A stretch of DNA of 64,000 nucleotides. Origin: Roseobacter fucihabitans (lineage in GTDB: Bacteria > Pseudomonadota > Alphaproteobacteria > Rhodobacterales > Rhodobacteraceae). The stretch lies in assembly GCF_014337925.2 (NCBI RefSeq), contig NZ_CP143423.1, positions 3,254,501 through 3,318,500 on the forward strand, read 5' to 3'. Under the pieces are notes generated by a model. The model had not been told where the DNA came from. It was given only the letters and a program-made list of their open reading frames with translations, and did not search any database. Shown piece by piece: positions 47,954-56,932 of the stretch; positions within the stretch are counted from its first letter, which is position 1; the number at the start of each line of letters is the position of its first letter. The translations under genes were made by a program, and so were the position numbers.

Positions 47954-49384
47954 TTATTCCAGCCGGATCAGTTCCGGCGGAATCATCCCGATGCGACCTC
48001 GGGAAATCGACCGCCATGCCAGAAGCTGCGTCAGAGCATCCACCTGATCGTCGTGGCGCAGGTTGGGAAAGCCGAGCAGTTCGCGTTCGAAACCGGCAAG
48101 CCACGGCGCGTCTTCGGGCATTAGCAGATCACCCGCTTCAATGCGGTGCGTCTGAGCTGAAAACCGGGTTTCCTTGTCGCCATCTGGTTTTCGCGCAATC
48201 GGTGTCGGCACTCCGCGGGGAGCTTCATGACGCAGAACCTGGATCAACTGCGCGCCGCTCGCGGCATCCTCAATCAGCAGCGTGTCTGTCTGCCATGAAC
48301 GTGCCAGATCAATGGCGCGGCGTCGCAGATCGGGGAACTGCAGTCTGCCGCGAAAGACATCAAGCACAAACACCTCGTTCTTCCGGACGAGCGCTGTGAT
48401 ACAGACCGAGAAATCATTGAACACGCCGTCTTTGCTGGCGGTATCCCAGCTCTGAACGATCAGATCGCCCGGCTGGCGTTCCGGCGTTTCACTGTAGCGC
48501 CTGAACCACTCCCGCTTCACATGCAGACCTTCGGCCGGGACCGGCGATTGCTGATACTGGGCCGAAAATGTCGCTGACCCCATCACGGCTTTCAGCGCAT
48601 TCAGGCGGTCCACATCTTCACGCTCCGGATGCAGTGCTTCACCCGCGCGCCGTTCGTGCACCCGCCCCCCACCGAGCAGCACCTGTTCGCTGGTTTCCGC
48701 AATCGCCTGCAGGCTGAGATGATCCCAGCCACCGGCCTCCAGCAAATGCCCGGCCAGATCCTCCTCATGCAGGCGCTGCATCACCAGCAGGATCGCACCC
48801 TTTGACTTGTCATTCAGGCGCGATGACAGCGTGTTGGCGTACCAATGGATGACCCTGCGCCGTGCAGCTTCGGACATGGCCTCATCGGGTTTGATCGGAT
48901 CATCGATGATGATGATGTCGCCCCCGCGCCCGGTCAGCGTGCCGCCCACTGAAGTAGACAGCCGGCCACCGCCCTTTGTGGTCGCAAAGTCCATTTCGGC
49001 CCCACCGCCGCGTTTCAGGCGGGTGTTGGGGAATACGCGCTGATACCAGTCTGTCTGCATGATCGCGCGGCAATCACCTGCGTGTTTCTGGGCCAGTTCG
49101 GCCGAATAGCTGACGCAGACGAATTTCAGCCCGGGATCGCGGCCCAGCCGCCACGCAACCCAGGCAACCGAAATCGAAATGGATTTCAGGTAACGTGGCG
49201 GCATGGTGACAATCAGACGTGTTGACGAGCCGCGCTCGACCCGGCCCAGCTGATGCCCGATTGCGTCGTGGTGCCAGTTGGGGGCGAAGTGATCACCCCC
49301 CGAGGCTGTCGTGAACGCTTTTGAAAGAAACGAAAGGAAATCTTTCCGAACCACAACGTCGAAGTATGCCTGACGGTCAGTCAT
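47954..49384 (-). CDS. Phage-type terminase large subunit
   Basis: 476 residues. The ATPase half has IVTMPPRYLKSISISVAWVA near residue 60 (a Walker-A variant usual in this family) and GRGGDIIIIDDPIKPDEAMS near residue 150 (Walker B). The nuclease half has LIVQSWDTASKDGVFNDFSV, DTLLIEDAASGAQLIQ and LRHDDQVDALTQLLAW. It would package DNA into a procapsid. No portal, capsid or tail gene is nearby. It overlaps the DUF5681 gene by 8 nt. Confidence 0.93.
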   Translation of the reverse strand: MTDRQAYFDVVVRKDFLSFLSKAFTTASGGDHFAPNWHHDAIGHQLGRVERGSSTRLIVTMPPRYLKSISISVAWVAWRLGRDPGLKFVCVSYSAELAQKHAGDCRAIMQTDWYQRVFPNTRLKRGGGAEMDFATTKGGGRLSTSVGGTLTGRGGDIIIIDDPIKPDEAMSEAARRRVIHWYANTLSSRLNDKSKGAILLVMQRLHEEDLAGHLLEAGGWDHLSLQAIAETSEQVLLGGGRVHERRAGEALHPEREDVDRLNALKAVMGSATFSAQYQQSPVPAEGLHVKREWFRRYSETPERQPGDLIVQSWDTASKDGVFNDFSVCITALVRKNEVFVLDVFRGRLQFPDLRRRAIDLARSWQTDTLLIEDAASGAQLIQVLRHEAPRGVPTPIARKPDGDKETRFSAQTHRIEAGDLLMPEDAPWLAGFERELLGFPNLRHDDQVDALTQLLAWRSISRGRIGMIPPELIRLE

Positions 49385-49772
49385 CCCGCGGCTCCCTGCC
49401 CTGCCGTTCTATGAATTGCTGCAGAATGGCATCATCATCCTCCGAAAGACGCGATGTATCTGCCGCCACCTCATCGTCCGGCCCCAGCAGAGAGATCACC
49501 AGTTCAGTAATTTTGCTGATGGCGCGAATATCGGCTTTCACGGCTTTGGCCGTCAGTTGTTTGACCACCAGCTGCTGTTTGGTCAGCGTGCGGGTCCGGC
49601 CATTCTCGGTGATCGTGACCCTCTCACCGAGCTCTGCTTTCAGATCGGTCTTCAGGCCGCGCGCGCCTTTTGGCCGGCCGCGCGGATTGCCCGACTTCCC
49701 TTTCTGAAACTGCCCGCTTTTCGGCGGCTTTCTGTAGCCAACATCGTAGCTGTCTTTATCCGGTCCGCTCAT
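49377..49772 (-). CDS. DUF5681 protein, likely terminase partner
   Basis: 131 residues. The start YDVGYRKPPKSGQFQKGKSG followed by NPRGRPKGARG is the basic DUF5681 motif, then a helical part (TLTKQQLVVKQLTAKAVKAD). These proteins are usually encoded next to phage terminases and may be small subunits (inferred). 4-nt overlap with the methylase gene before it and 8-nt overlap with terminase after it. Confidence 0.85.
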   Translation of the reverse strand: MSGPDKDSYDVGYRKPPKSGQFQKGKSGNPRGRPKGARGLKTDLKAELGERVTITENGRTRTLTKQQLVVKQLTAKAVKADIRAISKITELVISLLGPDDEVAADTSRLSEDDDAILQQFIERQGREPRDD

Positions 49773-51097
49773 AACTCTTCCCCGCGTTCTGCGCTGACCG
49801 CCGCAAAACTCTCAAAGCTCTCCGCATGGACTGCCGTTTCGTCGGTTGTGTCCTGCAGGCGGCGAACGATCAAGTCGGCGTAATGCGGGTCGATTTCCAT
49901 ACCGACCCCGATCCGGCCGGTACTTGCGGCAGCCAGCAGGGTGGTTCCCGATCCGGCGAAGGCATCGGCAATGATCCCACCGCGCTGCGAGCAATCCATA
50001 ATCGCATCCGCAACCATATCGATGGGTTTGACCGTCGGGTGCGCCTTCAGATCATCCATGCGGCCGGCGCGGAAGGTATTGGCACCGGCATAGGTCCAGA
50101 GGTTGGACCGGTGCCGGCCTTTATCGCCGAGACCGAAATTATTGATATGGGCTGCGGTACCGTGTTTGAACGCAAAAACCAGCTCATGCTGTGACCGGTA
50201 AAAGCTGCCCATACCTGCATTTGTCTTGGCCCAGACGCACAGGTTTTTCAGCTCGCCATAGATGCCATCCGCCGCTTCCAGAACTTCCCGCATGTGCCGC
50301 CAGTCCATACAGACGAAGTGGATCGCCCCATTCGCACTGAACGCGGCCAGGTTTCTGAAGGATCCGCGCAGAAACCCGGTGAACGCATCCTGCGACATTT
50401 CGCCGGACGCCATGGCGAACTCGCGGTGCTTAACCGCGCCCAGCCCGGACACATGACCTGCGATCGGAACATTGTAGGGCGGGTCGATAAAGATCATCTG
50501 CGCTTTGTCCTGATCCATGAGCATCCGCCAGTCGTCAGGGTTCAGCGCATCGCCACAGAGCAATCGGTGCTTCCCGATGAGCCAGAGATCACCGGGGCGG
50601 CTGACCGGCGGTTGATCGGTTTCCGGCAGGGGCACGGGTTCAGGCTCTGCTGCCGTTTCCGGCGCCAGCAGCACATCGATCTCGCCGGTTTCAAACCCGG
50701 TGAGCTCAATATCGAAATCAATACTGAGGTCCAGCAGCCCTTGCAGTTCGATCGCCAGCAGATCAGTATCCCAGCCGGCATTCTCCGCGAGCTTATTGTC
50801 AGCAATGACGTAGGCCCGCTTCTGAGCCTCGCTCATATGATCAAGCTGCAGGACCGGGACCTCTGACATACCGAGCAGCTTTGCCGCTGCGATGCGGCCA
50901 TGGCCCGCGATGACACCACCATCTGCGTCGACCAGAACCGGATTGGTCCAGCCGAACTCCCGGATACTGTCGGCGATCTGCCGGATCTGCTTTTTCGAGT
51001 GCGTCCGTGGATTGTTGGCGTAGGGCCTCAGATCGTCCACAGGCCTCATCGTGATATTGTCCCGATCGGGCAGCGTGAATGTCTCTTGTCTGGTCAT
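49769..51097 (-). CDS. ParB-like domain fused to a DNA N4/N6 methyltransferase
   Basis: 442 residues. N-terminal ParB/Srx domain (RPYANNPRTHSKKQIRQIAD, VDADGGVIAGHGRIAAAKLL, residues about 20-100). The methylase half follows: MIFIDPPYNVPIAG near residue 220 (DPPY, motif IV) precedes ADAFAGSGTTLLAAASTGRI near 395 (motif I), so it is a beta-class amino-methylase. It opens the three-gene run with DUF5681 and terminase. Such fusions are common in alphaproteobacterial prophages. Its site is unknown. Confidence 0.92.
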   Translation of the reverse strand: MTRQETFTLPDRDNITMRPVDDLRPYANNPRTHSKKQIRQIADSIREFGWTNPVLVDADGGVIAGHGRIAAAKLLGMSEVPVLQLDHMSEAQKRAYVIADNKLAENAGWDTDLLAIELQGLLDLSIDFDIELTGFETGEIDVLLAPETAAEPEPVPLPETDQPPVSRPGDLWLIGKHRLLCGDALNPDDWRMLMDQDKAQMIFIDPPYNVPIAGHVSGLGAVKHREFAMASGEMSQDAFTGFLRGSFRNLAAFSANGAIHFVCMDWRHMREVLEAADGIYGELKNLCVWAKTNAGMGSFYRSQHELVFAFKHGTAAHINNFGLGDKGRHRSNLWTYAGANTFRAGRMDDLKAHPTVKPIDMVADAIMDCSQRGGIIADAFAGSGTTLLAAASTGRIGVGMEIDPHYADLIVRRLQDTTDETAVHAESFESFAAVSAERGEEL

Positions 51098-51267
51098 GAC
51101 GTTTCCTTTGCTGATGTGCGCTTGCGCGCCGTTCAGAACTGCCCGGGCGGCTCCCGAGGCAGCTCATAGCATTGGAATCTCATACAGCCGACCCAAAGTA
51201 ACCTGGCATTACGCCGGGCGGGCCGATGAATTAACTATCTGGTAATAAATGACTTCTGTTCAGGAAG

Positions 51268-51483
51268 TCAGCTCTCAGAGTCGTCGAGCAGCCTTGCGGC
51301 GGGCACATTCAGAGCTTCCGCAATTCGCTCCAGCACCACCACCGTTGGGTTGCGCACACCGCGCTCGACGCCGCTGACATATGTCCGGTGCAAACCACAT
51401 TCGAGCGCAAGCCCTTCCTGCGAGAAGCCTGCTTCCTTGCGGTATTTCTTCAGATTGCGGCCAACCCGCTGACGAACATCCAT
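51268..51483 (-). CDS. Small XRE-family repressor
   Basis: 71 residues consisting of one helix-turn-helix: VGRNLKKYRKEAGFSQEGLA, ECGLHRTYVSGVERGVRNPT, VLERIAEALNVPAARLLDD. It resembles C proteins that control restriction-modification genes and small phage repressors. Divergent from the nuclease-like gene at 51596 and upstream of the methylase run, so it may regulate either. Confidence 0.88.
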   Translation of the reverse strand: MDVRQRVGRNLKKYRKEAGFSQEGLALECGLHRTYVSGVERGVRNPTVVVLERIAEALNVPAARLLDDSES

Positions 51484-51595
51484 TCAAAGTATGGGTCATG
51501 GATGTTGCCTTGTAATCTACAGACTATGAGTCTCATTTTGCTTGACTGGCAGGGCGCGAGAAGCGGTACTGCACGCGGGAGGTAAGGAGAACAGC

Positions 51596-52093
51596 ATGCT
51601 TGATGACATCCACAACGCGGCCTCCAGCCTGCGGGAGCAATATCTGGAATACGCACTTCTCGGCGCTTTGTGTCAGGAAATGTGGAAGCGCGGCGTGGAA
51701 ATGGACATTCTGCGCAGCCACACAGATCGCAGCGGGTATGACATTCTGCTGGAGGCAGACGGCATTCAGCGCCATGTCCAGCTGAAATCAAGCTTTGTCG
51801 GAGCCAGGACCAGCAGGCAGAAAATCAACGTTAAACTGGCCGAAAAACCGTCCGGTTGTGTGATCTGGGTCTGGTTCGATCCCGCATCTCTCGAGCTGCT
51901 CAATTATCTATGGTTTGGAGCGAAGCCCGGCCAGCCTGTGCCCGATCTGGGCAGCCGGATCGGCAGGCACTCGAAAGGCAATGCCAAAGGCTACAAGGCC
52001 GAGAGGTCGGATATCCGCATTCTGAATAAGGGACAGTTTGACGCGATCGGCTCGGCCAGCCGCCTGGCCGATCAGCTGTTCGGAGCGATCTGA
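51596..52093 (+). CDS. PD-(D/E)XK nuclease-like protein
   Basis: 165 residues from the ATG at 51596, with AGGAG 8 nt upstream. The core HTDRSGYDILLEADGIQRHV then QLKSSFVG has the spacing Asp-(n)-Q-x-K of PD-(D/E)XK nucleases. WVWFDPASLELLNYLWFG follows. A homologue truncated at its 5' end begins near 63673 at the window edge. It pairs divergently with the XRE gene. Its role, perhaps restriction, is inferred from fold and company only. Confidence 0.65.
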   Translation: MLDDIHNAASSLREQYLEYALLGALCQEMWKRGVEMDILRSHTDRSGYDILLEADGIQRHVQLKSSFVGARTSRQKINVKLAEKPSGCVIWVWFDPASLELLNYLWFGAKPGQPVPDLGSRIGRHSKGNAKGYKAERSDIRILNKGQFDAIGSASRLADQLFGAI

Positions 52094-52320
52094 CCATAAC
52101 ACACGCTGATCTAGACCATCGCCGGCATCGACGACGGTATGTCCGGCTTTGTCGCCGCTGCAGCTCACGCTGACAGCAGCCACAAACCTTAGACATGGAC
52201 GAAACCGCGGTATTGGTGTTTGTTGCGGTTGCTGCGTGTTAATTTGAGCCGTGAATTTGGTAGATAGGCGCGCCTGTCTGAAGACTGAGACCTTCTCAAT
52301 CTGACCAATAGGAGGTTTCA

Positions 52321-52570
52321 ATGTCAGACCAATATGTACCTGCGCTGCGCCAGCGGTTTCTCCCCTTTCGGGACATTGCTGCGCAATACCTTGCCGGGCA
52401 GTGGAAGACATGCAAATCAAAGGGCTGCAGCCCAAGACGCAGACGATGTATCTGCGCGGGATGCGAGATTTTACACGGTTTCTGGGGCGTTCTCCAGATA
52501 CTGCGACGCCGGAGGATTTACGGGCGTTTCAGCTGGATATGAAGGAACGGGGCGTTGGGGGGTACGCCAA
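52321..52570 (+). pseudogene. Tyrosine recombinase, N-terminal fragment with a 41-bp insert
   Basis: From the ATG at 52321 (AGGAGG 7 nt upstream): MSDQYVPALRQRFL, then insert G, then EDMQIKGLQPKTQTMYLRGM, RDFTRFLGRSPDTATPEDLR and AFQLDMKERGVG. This is the SAM-like N-terminal domain of a transposon-type integrase. It breaks off at about 52560 where a LysR gene ends. No catalytic domain. Confidence 0.8.
52362..52402 (+). repeat. 41-bp palindromic insert, copy G (in a recombinase gene)
   Basis: Starts CCCCTTTCGGGACATTGC and ends CCTTGCCGGGCAGT, followed by GGAA. Inner stem ATTGC-TGC-GCAAT. Same direction as the host gene. Its removal joins RQRFL to EDMQIKGL. Confidence 0.9.
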
Positions 52571-53458
52571 ACCAGTCAGTAGGCCGCGGTTGTCTTTGAG
52601 AAACGCAACCAAGGCGTCCAAGACGATCCGCACCCGCTGAGAACCCCGGGCAGACTCGTGATAGATGACCCAGGAGTCAACTTGATCGAATGGGTCCGGA
52701 AAGACGCGTTCTATGTTTGAGTTCGTATCGGCGAAAGCGCAAAATAGAGAGCCGATGCCAGCGCCTTGCTCAATCATCATTTGAGCAGAGTCGGTGTTTT
52801 CCACCCGTATGCTCGGGCGCTCAGGATTGTCTAAACGTTCTATGAAAGCCGACGCTTTTGAAGGAGAACTCCCGGTTCCGATCCGTACAAGTGTGTGGTC
52901 GCGCAAGTCGTCGGGTGTTTTTGGGCGGCCGTGCTTCTCAAAGTAGGTCTTTGATCCATAAAGGGCGCGTCCCCAGGTAAATGAATAGGCGACGACGAGC
53001 GCCGGATCCTTGGGCTCGCGCGTGCGCACGGCAATATCTGCCTCGCCTTTCGCGAGGTCGAAGGCCGAGATTGAACTGATAAGATCAACATACAGTCCAT
53101 CAAACGCGTCGGCAATTTGGTGAACCAAGGGGCGAAGGACGTGGGCCGCGGTTGGGACGCAAGCGATCTTTACAGTGCCTGTCGGCTGCTGGCGCATCGC
53201 GCTCACGTTGATCCGGGTGTCATTGACCACCACATCCATTTGCTTTGCAGCGTCGGCGATCACCAAACCTTCGGGAGTGAAGGTAAATTCACCACCGCCT
53301 CGTATGATAATAGGTGTCCCAAAGGCCTGCTCGGCGCTGGCCAACCGGCGGCTCACAGTTGATCCATCCACGCCCAGAATGCGCGCCGCTCCGGATATCG
53401 ACCCCTCGTTCTTCAGGGCGAGTACGACACGGAAATGGCTCCAGTTAGGGTTTGCCAT
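52529..53458 (-). CDS. LysR-family transcriptional regulator
   Basis: 309 residues. Winged helix at the N-terminus (GSISGAARILGVDGSTVSRR then LASAEQAFGTPIIIRGGGEF), then the periplasmic-binding-like effector domain. It is closely related to the broken gene at 58063-58956, which ends DALVPYLRERTALLSGT; here the matching end is DALVAFLKDNRGLLTG, followed by about 15 residues from the recombinase fragment (PPTPRSFISS). The insertion has therefore replaced the native stop but spared the domain. Probably still functional. Confidence 0.88.
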   Translation of the reverse strand: MANPNWSHFRVVLALKNEGSISGAARILGVDGSTVSRRLASAEQAFGTPIIIRGGGEFTFTPEGLVIADAAKQMDVVVNDTRINVSAMRQQPTGTVKIACVPTAAHVLRPLVHQIADAFDGLYVDLISSISAFDLAKGEADIAVRTREPKDPALVVAYSFTWGRALYGSKTYFEKHGRPKTPDDLRDHTLVRIGTGSSPSKASAFIERLDNPERPSIRVENTDSAQMMIEQGAGIGSLFCAFADTNSNIERVFPDPFDQVDSWVIYHESARGSQRVRIVLDALVAFLKDNRGLLTGLAYPPTPRSFISS

Positions 53459-53461
53459 GTT

Positions 53462-54415
53462 TCACCTGTCTACTGCTTTGGAAGCGTCGGTGCCCAGAGC
53501 GATTAAAGCCTTTTCATTGATGCGGTCATAGGCCTCGATCACGATTGATCGAAGCCATTTGCCTCCGGGATCCTGCGACAGGCGCGCGCTCCAGAAAAAG
53601 CGGAACGTGATGTCTGGAAGATCGACAGGTGGGCGTTTCGCAATCAATCCATAGGTCTTCATATCGTCAGCCATAAACAGTGGAACTGTCGTTCCAAGCA
53701 TATTCGTACGGGCAAGCAGCGGGGCGACGCCGGAGAATTCGGGCAAATGCGCGCCGATCCGACGGTCCATACCGTCGCGCGCCACGCGATCCTCCACGGT
53801 TTGGCGCGCCGCATTTGACATGCCGACCATGACATGGGGCCAATCGAGCCAGGCTTGTTTGTTCCAGGTCTCCGCCGCCGGATGCCCTGCACGCATATAA
53901 GTAAAGCGCTGCAAGGTCGGCATTTTCTGTTCCATGAGCCCTTCTGGCAGGGGCTTGTCTGCACCAAGCAGCGCAAGGTCGATCTCCTCATTGGCAACGG
54001 CATCGTAAAGATGTGGGCCGAGATTCACCCATTCCAACGCCACGCCGGGGGCTGCCTTATTGATCCGCGCAAAGACCTCTGCAATTAGCGCGGTGATTGC
54101 GGGCACGGCGATCCGGAATGTGCGGGTGCTGGTGACCGGATCAAATGGTTCGGGAGGCGTCACGACGCGTTGGATTGAGCGCAGGATGGGCCGAACGTCC
54201 TCGATCAAGGTCTCGGCAAACGGCGATGGCTGCATCTTGCCCCCGACCTTCACCATGAGGGGATCGCCCACCTGTTCGCGCAGTCGGGCCAAAGCGTGAC
54301 TGACTGCCGAGGGCGTCTTGTTCAGCCGGTCTGCAGCTTTGGCAACGGAGCCTTCGTCCATCAGCGCCTCAAAGGTCACAAGCAGGTTGAGATCAAGCCG
54401 GTGAAGGGGCGTCAT
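53462..54415 (-). CDS. LysR-family transcriptional regulator
   Basis: 317 residues. HTH: LMDEGSVAKAADRLNKTPSA then VSHALARLREQVGDPLMVKV, followed by the effector domain. Similar to its neighbour at 54412-55371, so the two are probably a tandem duplication. ATGA overlap of 4 nt with that gene. Confidence 0.92.
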   Translation of the reverse strand: MTPLHRLDLNLLVTFEALMDEGSVAKAADRLNKTPSAVSHALARLREQVGDPLMVKVGGKMQPSPFAETLIEDVRPILRSIQRVVTPPEPFDPVTSTRTFRIAVPAITALIAEVFARINKAAPGVALEWVNLGPHLYDAVANEEIDLALLGADKPLPEGLMEQKMPTLQRFTYMRAGHPAAETWNKQAWLDWPHVMVGMSNAARQTVEDRVARDGMDRRIGAHLPEFSGVAPLLARTNMLGTTVPLFMADDMKTYGLIAKRPPVDLPDITFRFFWSARLSQDPGGKWLRSIVIEAYDRINEKALIALGTDASKAVDR

Positions 54416-55371
54416 GTCGCCGTCTCCTGCCCCGAGCGCGCGGCGACCAGCGCTGCCGCCTCAGAGTGGGCATCGCGATAGGCCGCCATGACAAGCTCGC
54501 GAAGCCACACACAGGCCGGATCGTTCGCCGTGCGTGCTGACCAATGGAACCGCGCGCGCAGTTTTGGCGTTTGGCCAATGGGTGGCAACGGTTGAAGTCC
54601 ATACTGCTCCATATCCCATGCCATGATCTCTTGCGGTAACGTGGCAATATAGTCGCTGCTGGATAGGAGCGGCGCGACGCCCGCAAATTCAGCAATGAGT
54701 GCACCGACATGGCGCTGCGTACCATCAGTTTTGTCCACCTCTTCGACCGGGCTTCGCACCTCATCGCCGATTGCGACCTTCACATGCGGATAGCGTGTCC
54801 AGGCATCAGGGCCCCAGTTCTCGATACAGGGATGCGTGTCCCGAACGAAACTGACGAATTCCATTGGGGGCAATTCGGCTTCCTCGAACCCATCTGGCAA
54901 ATGCCGCTCTCCCCCCATATGGGCGATGTCAATCATGCCCTCGGAGACCGCCGCATGAACCTCCCTTGGCGCCGACAGCCATTCGATCCGCGTGTCCGGT
55001 GCGATATTGTGAACAGCATCCAAGACGTGTGTCTGGAACTTTGCTGTGATGGGACAAGCCACCCGGAACACGCGGGTGCTTGAGGCGGGATCAAACGGCT
55101 CAGGGAGTTTGAGCACCCGTTTGATGCTCATCAGAACGGGGCGCACGTCTTCGATCAATTGCAAGGCAAACGGGCTGGCCTGCATGCGCCCACCGACTTT
55201 GACCATCAGAGGATCTCCGACTTGCTCGCGCAAACGGGCCAGCGCATGGCTGACCGCCGATGGCGTTTTGTTCAACTTGGAGGCCGCGCCCGCAACACTG
55301 CCTTCGAGCATAAGCGCCTCGAACACGACCAATAAATTCAGGTCGATCCTGTACAGCTGAATTTCCTTCAT
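54412..55371 (-). CDS. LysR-family transcriptional regulator
   Basis: 319 residues from the ATG at 55371 (MKEIQLYRIDLNLLVVFEAL); the longer frame adds a non-native start. HTH: LEGSVAGAASKLNKTPSAVS then HALARLREQVGDPLMVKVGG. First of three LysR genes in a row on this strand. It is divergent from the secreted NTF2-like gene at 55460, with 88 bp between, so it probably controls that gene and what follows. Confidence 0.93.
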   Translation of the reverse strand: MKEIQLYRIDLNLLVVFEALMLEGSVAGAASKLNKTPSAVSHALARLREQVGDPLMVKVGGRMQASPFALQLIEDVRPVLMSIKRVLKLPEPFDPASSTRVFRVACPITAKFQTHVLDAVHNIAPDTRIEWLSAPREVHAAVSEGMIDIAHMGGERHLPDGFEEAELPPMEFVSFVRDTHPCIENWGPDAWTRYPHVKVAIGDEVRSPVEEVDKTDGTQRHVGALIAEFAGVAPLLSSSDYIATLPQEIMAWDMEQYGLQPLPPIGQTPKLRARFHWSARTANDPACVWLRELVMAAYRDAHSEAAALVAARSGQETAT

Positions 55372-55459
55372 GATCACTGAAATCGTTTCGTTAGGTTTCG
55401 GCTGGGTCTCAGTAGATACTTTTGTCATCGAAACTGCAAACACAGAGGACGCGAAAACG

Positions 55460-55966
55460 ATGTTTTACAAGAGTTTTAGAACACTGGGCCGTGGCGTGAC
55501 CGCTGCTGTCCTAGCCGTGGGGATAGCTACGCCCGCCCTTGCCGATGACGGTGTCGAAGCTGTCTCGGACGCTTTCTACGATCTGCTGAATGAAATGATG
55601 GCCGGCACACCTGTCGCCGACCGGCTCGCGCCGCTCTGGCTCGACGCTGAGGGTGTCACAGCCATGCACCCCATTGGTGGGCGGGATACCGGTTTGGAGG
55701 GTCTGCTTCCGCCCTATGACGGTGTTGCGAGCCTGGCTACTGGCGGGGACATCCGTCTAGACGATCAGACCATCGCTGTTTTCGGCGATACCGCCATCGA
55801 GACAGGGTGGGAGCGAGGCCGCGTCATTCTGGCAGGCGAGGAGATCGTCCTCGAATACCGCGTTACCAATGTCTACGTCCGCACCCAGGATGGCTGGCGC
55901 ATGGTGCACCACCACACTGACCTGTCCGAGCCCATCATCGACCTGCTCGCCCGCCTCGAGGGCTGA
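55460..55966 (+). CDS. Exported SnoaL/DUF4440-like (NTF2-fold) protein
   Basis: 168 residues from the ATG at 55460, chosen for the signal peptide MFYKSFRTLGRGVTAAVLAV with cleavage after ATPALA. The mature part has the NTF2-like pattern: VSDAFYDLLNEMMAGTPVAD, then VLEYRVTNVYVRTQDGWRMV and HHHTDLSEP. Members of this fold are small ligand-binding or enzymatic proteins. Periplasmic. Possibly the first gene of the plus-strand run with the sulfotransferases. Confidence 0.8.
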   Translation: MFYKSFRTLGRGVTAAVLAVGIATPALADDGVEAVSDAFYDLLNEMMAGTPVADRLAPLWLDAEGVTAMHPIGGRDTGLEGLLPPYDGVASLATGGDIRLDDQTIAVFGDTAIETGWERGRVILAGEEIVLEYRVTNVYVRTQDGWRMVHHHTDLSEPIIDLLARLEG

Positions 55967-56082
55967 GCCCCGCCAGCGGTGACGCCGGACCCTCCCAACA
56001 AACCCAAACCGCAGACCGTGGGGCACTGTCCCGCGACCGGGAAAGGCATGTCCCATGGTCTGCATCTAGAAAGGATAACGCC

Positions 56083-56718
56083 ATGTCTCTCGAAATCATC
56101 GGATCGGGCTTCGGCCGCACCGGAACCATGTCTACCAAACTCGCCCTAGAGCAGCTCGGCTTTGGCCCGTGCCACCACATGACTGAAGTCATGGGCAATC
56201 CGAGCCAGCCCTCCTATTGGAAAGCATATGCCGAGGGGGATGAGGTCGACTGGGCAGATGTCTTTGGGGGCTACGGCGCGCAGGTCGACTTCCCTGGTGC
56301 TACCGTCTGGCACGAGCTGTCAATTGCATTCCCCGATGCCAAGGTTGTCCATACCGAGCGATCTGAGGATGCATGGTGGGCCAGCTATTCCGGCACGATC
56401 AACAAGTTCTGGATCCATCGGACGCAGCTGGATCTGCCACCGCCCATCGCCGCGGTTTTCGAGACGATGGACAGGATTGTCGTCCAGGACCTGATCGGCG
56501 GCACCGACCAGGACAGCGCGATCAAGGCCTATCGGCACAACAACGAAAAGGTCCGCGACATAATACCGGCGGACAGGTTACTCGTCTTCACACCGACGGA
56601 TGGATGGGAGCCGCTGTGCCGTTTCCTTGAGGTGGATGTACCCGAAGGAGATTTCCCACGGAGCCATGCCCGCGACGAGTTCTGGGCCCATTTTGGCGGC
56701 GAACCGACCGCGGCCTAA
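56083..56718 (+). CDS. Sulfotransferase-family protein
   Basis: 211 residues. The 5'-phosphosulfate loop is IIGSGFGRTGTMSTKLALEQ at the N-terminus; FPDAKVVHTERSEDAWWASY near residue 85 holds the 3'-phosphate Arg/Ser-type site; DRLLVFTPTDGWEPLCRFLE near the end matches Sulfotransfer_4. It would transfer sulfate from PAPS to an unknown acceptor. A paralogue follows at 56933. Confidence 0.88.
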   Translation: MSLEIIGSGFGRTGTMSTKLALEQLGFGPCHHMTEVMGNPSQPSYWKAYAEGDEVDWADVFGGYGAQVDFPGATVWHELSIAFPDAKVVHTERSEDAWWASYSGTINKFWIHRTQLDLPPPIAAVFETMDRIVVQDLIGGTDQDSAIKAYRHNNEKVRDIIPADRLLVFTPTDGWEPLCRFLEVDVPEGDFPRSHARDEFWAHFGGEPTAA

Positions 56719-56932
56719 ACGAAGTCAGCATGGTCGCTTGGGCAGCAGGCATTTTTGCAAACGGTCTTTGCAATCTTCTCTGGCGCTTCGACGCACGGAC
56801 TCCCGTAAGTTCAACTCATCGCTGAAATGGAAAGCCAACAGCAACAGGCGGTGACGGTCGTTGAGCTCGTCACCGACCGATCGCCTGCGGCCTCCCAACG
56901 GCATTCAAACAGCACAGAAAAAGGAAATCTAA

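Noticed and set aside
39633-52402. CRISPR repeats as an explanation for the 41-bp palindromes
   Set aside because: The copies are scattered singly, in both strands, inside genes, with no regular spacers and no cas genes.
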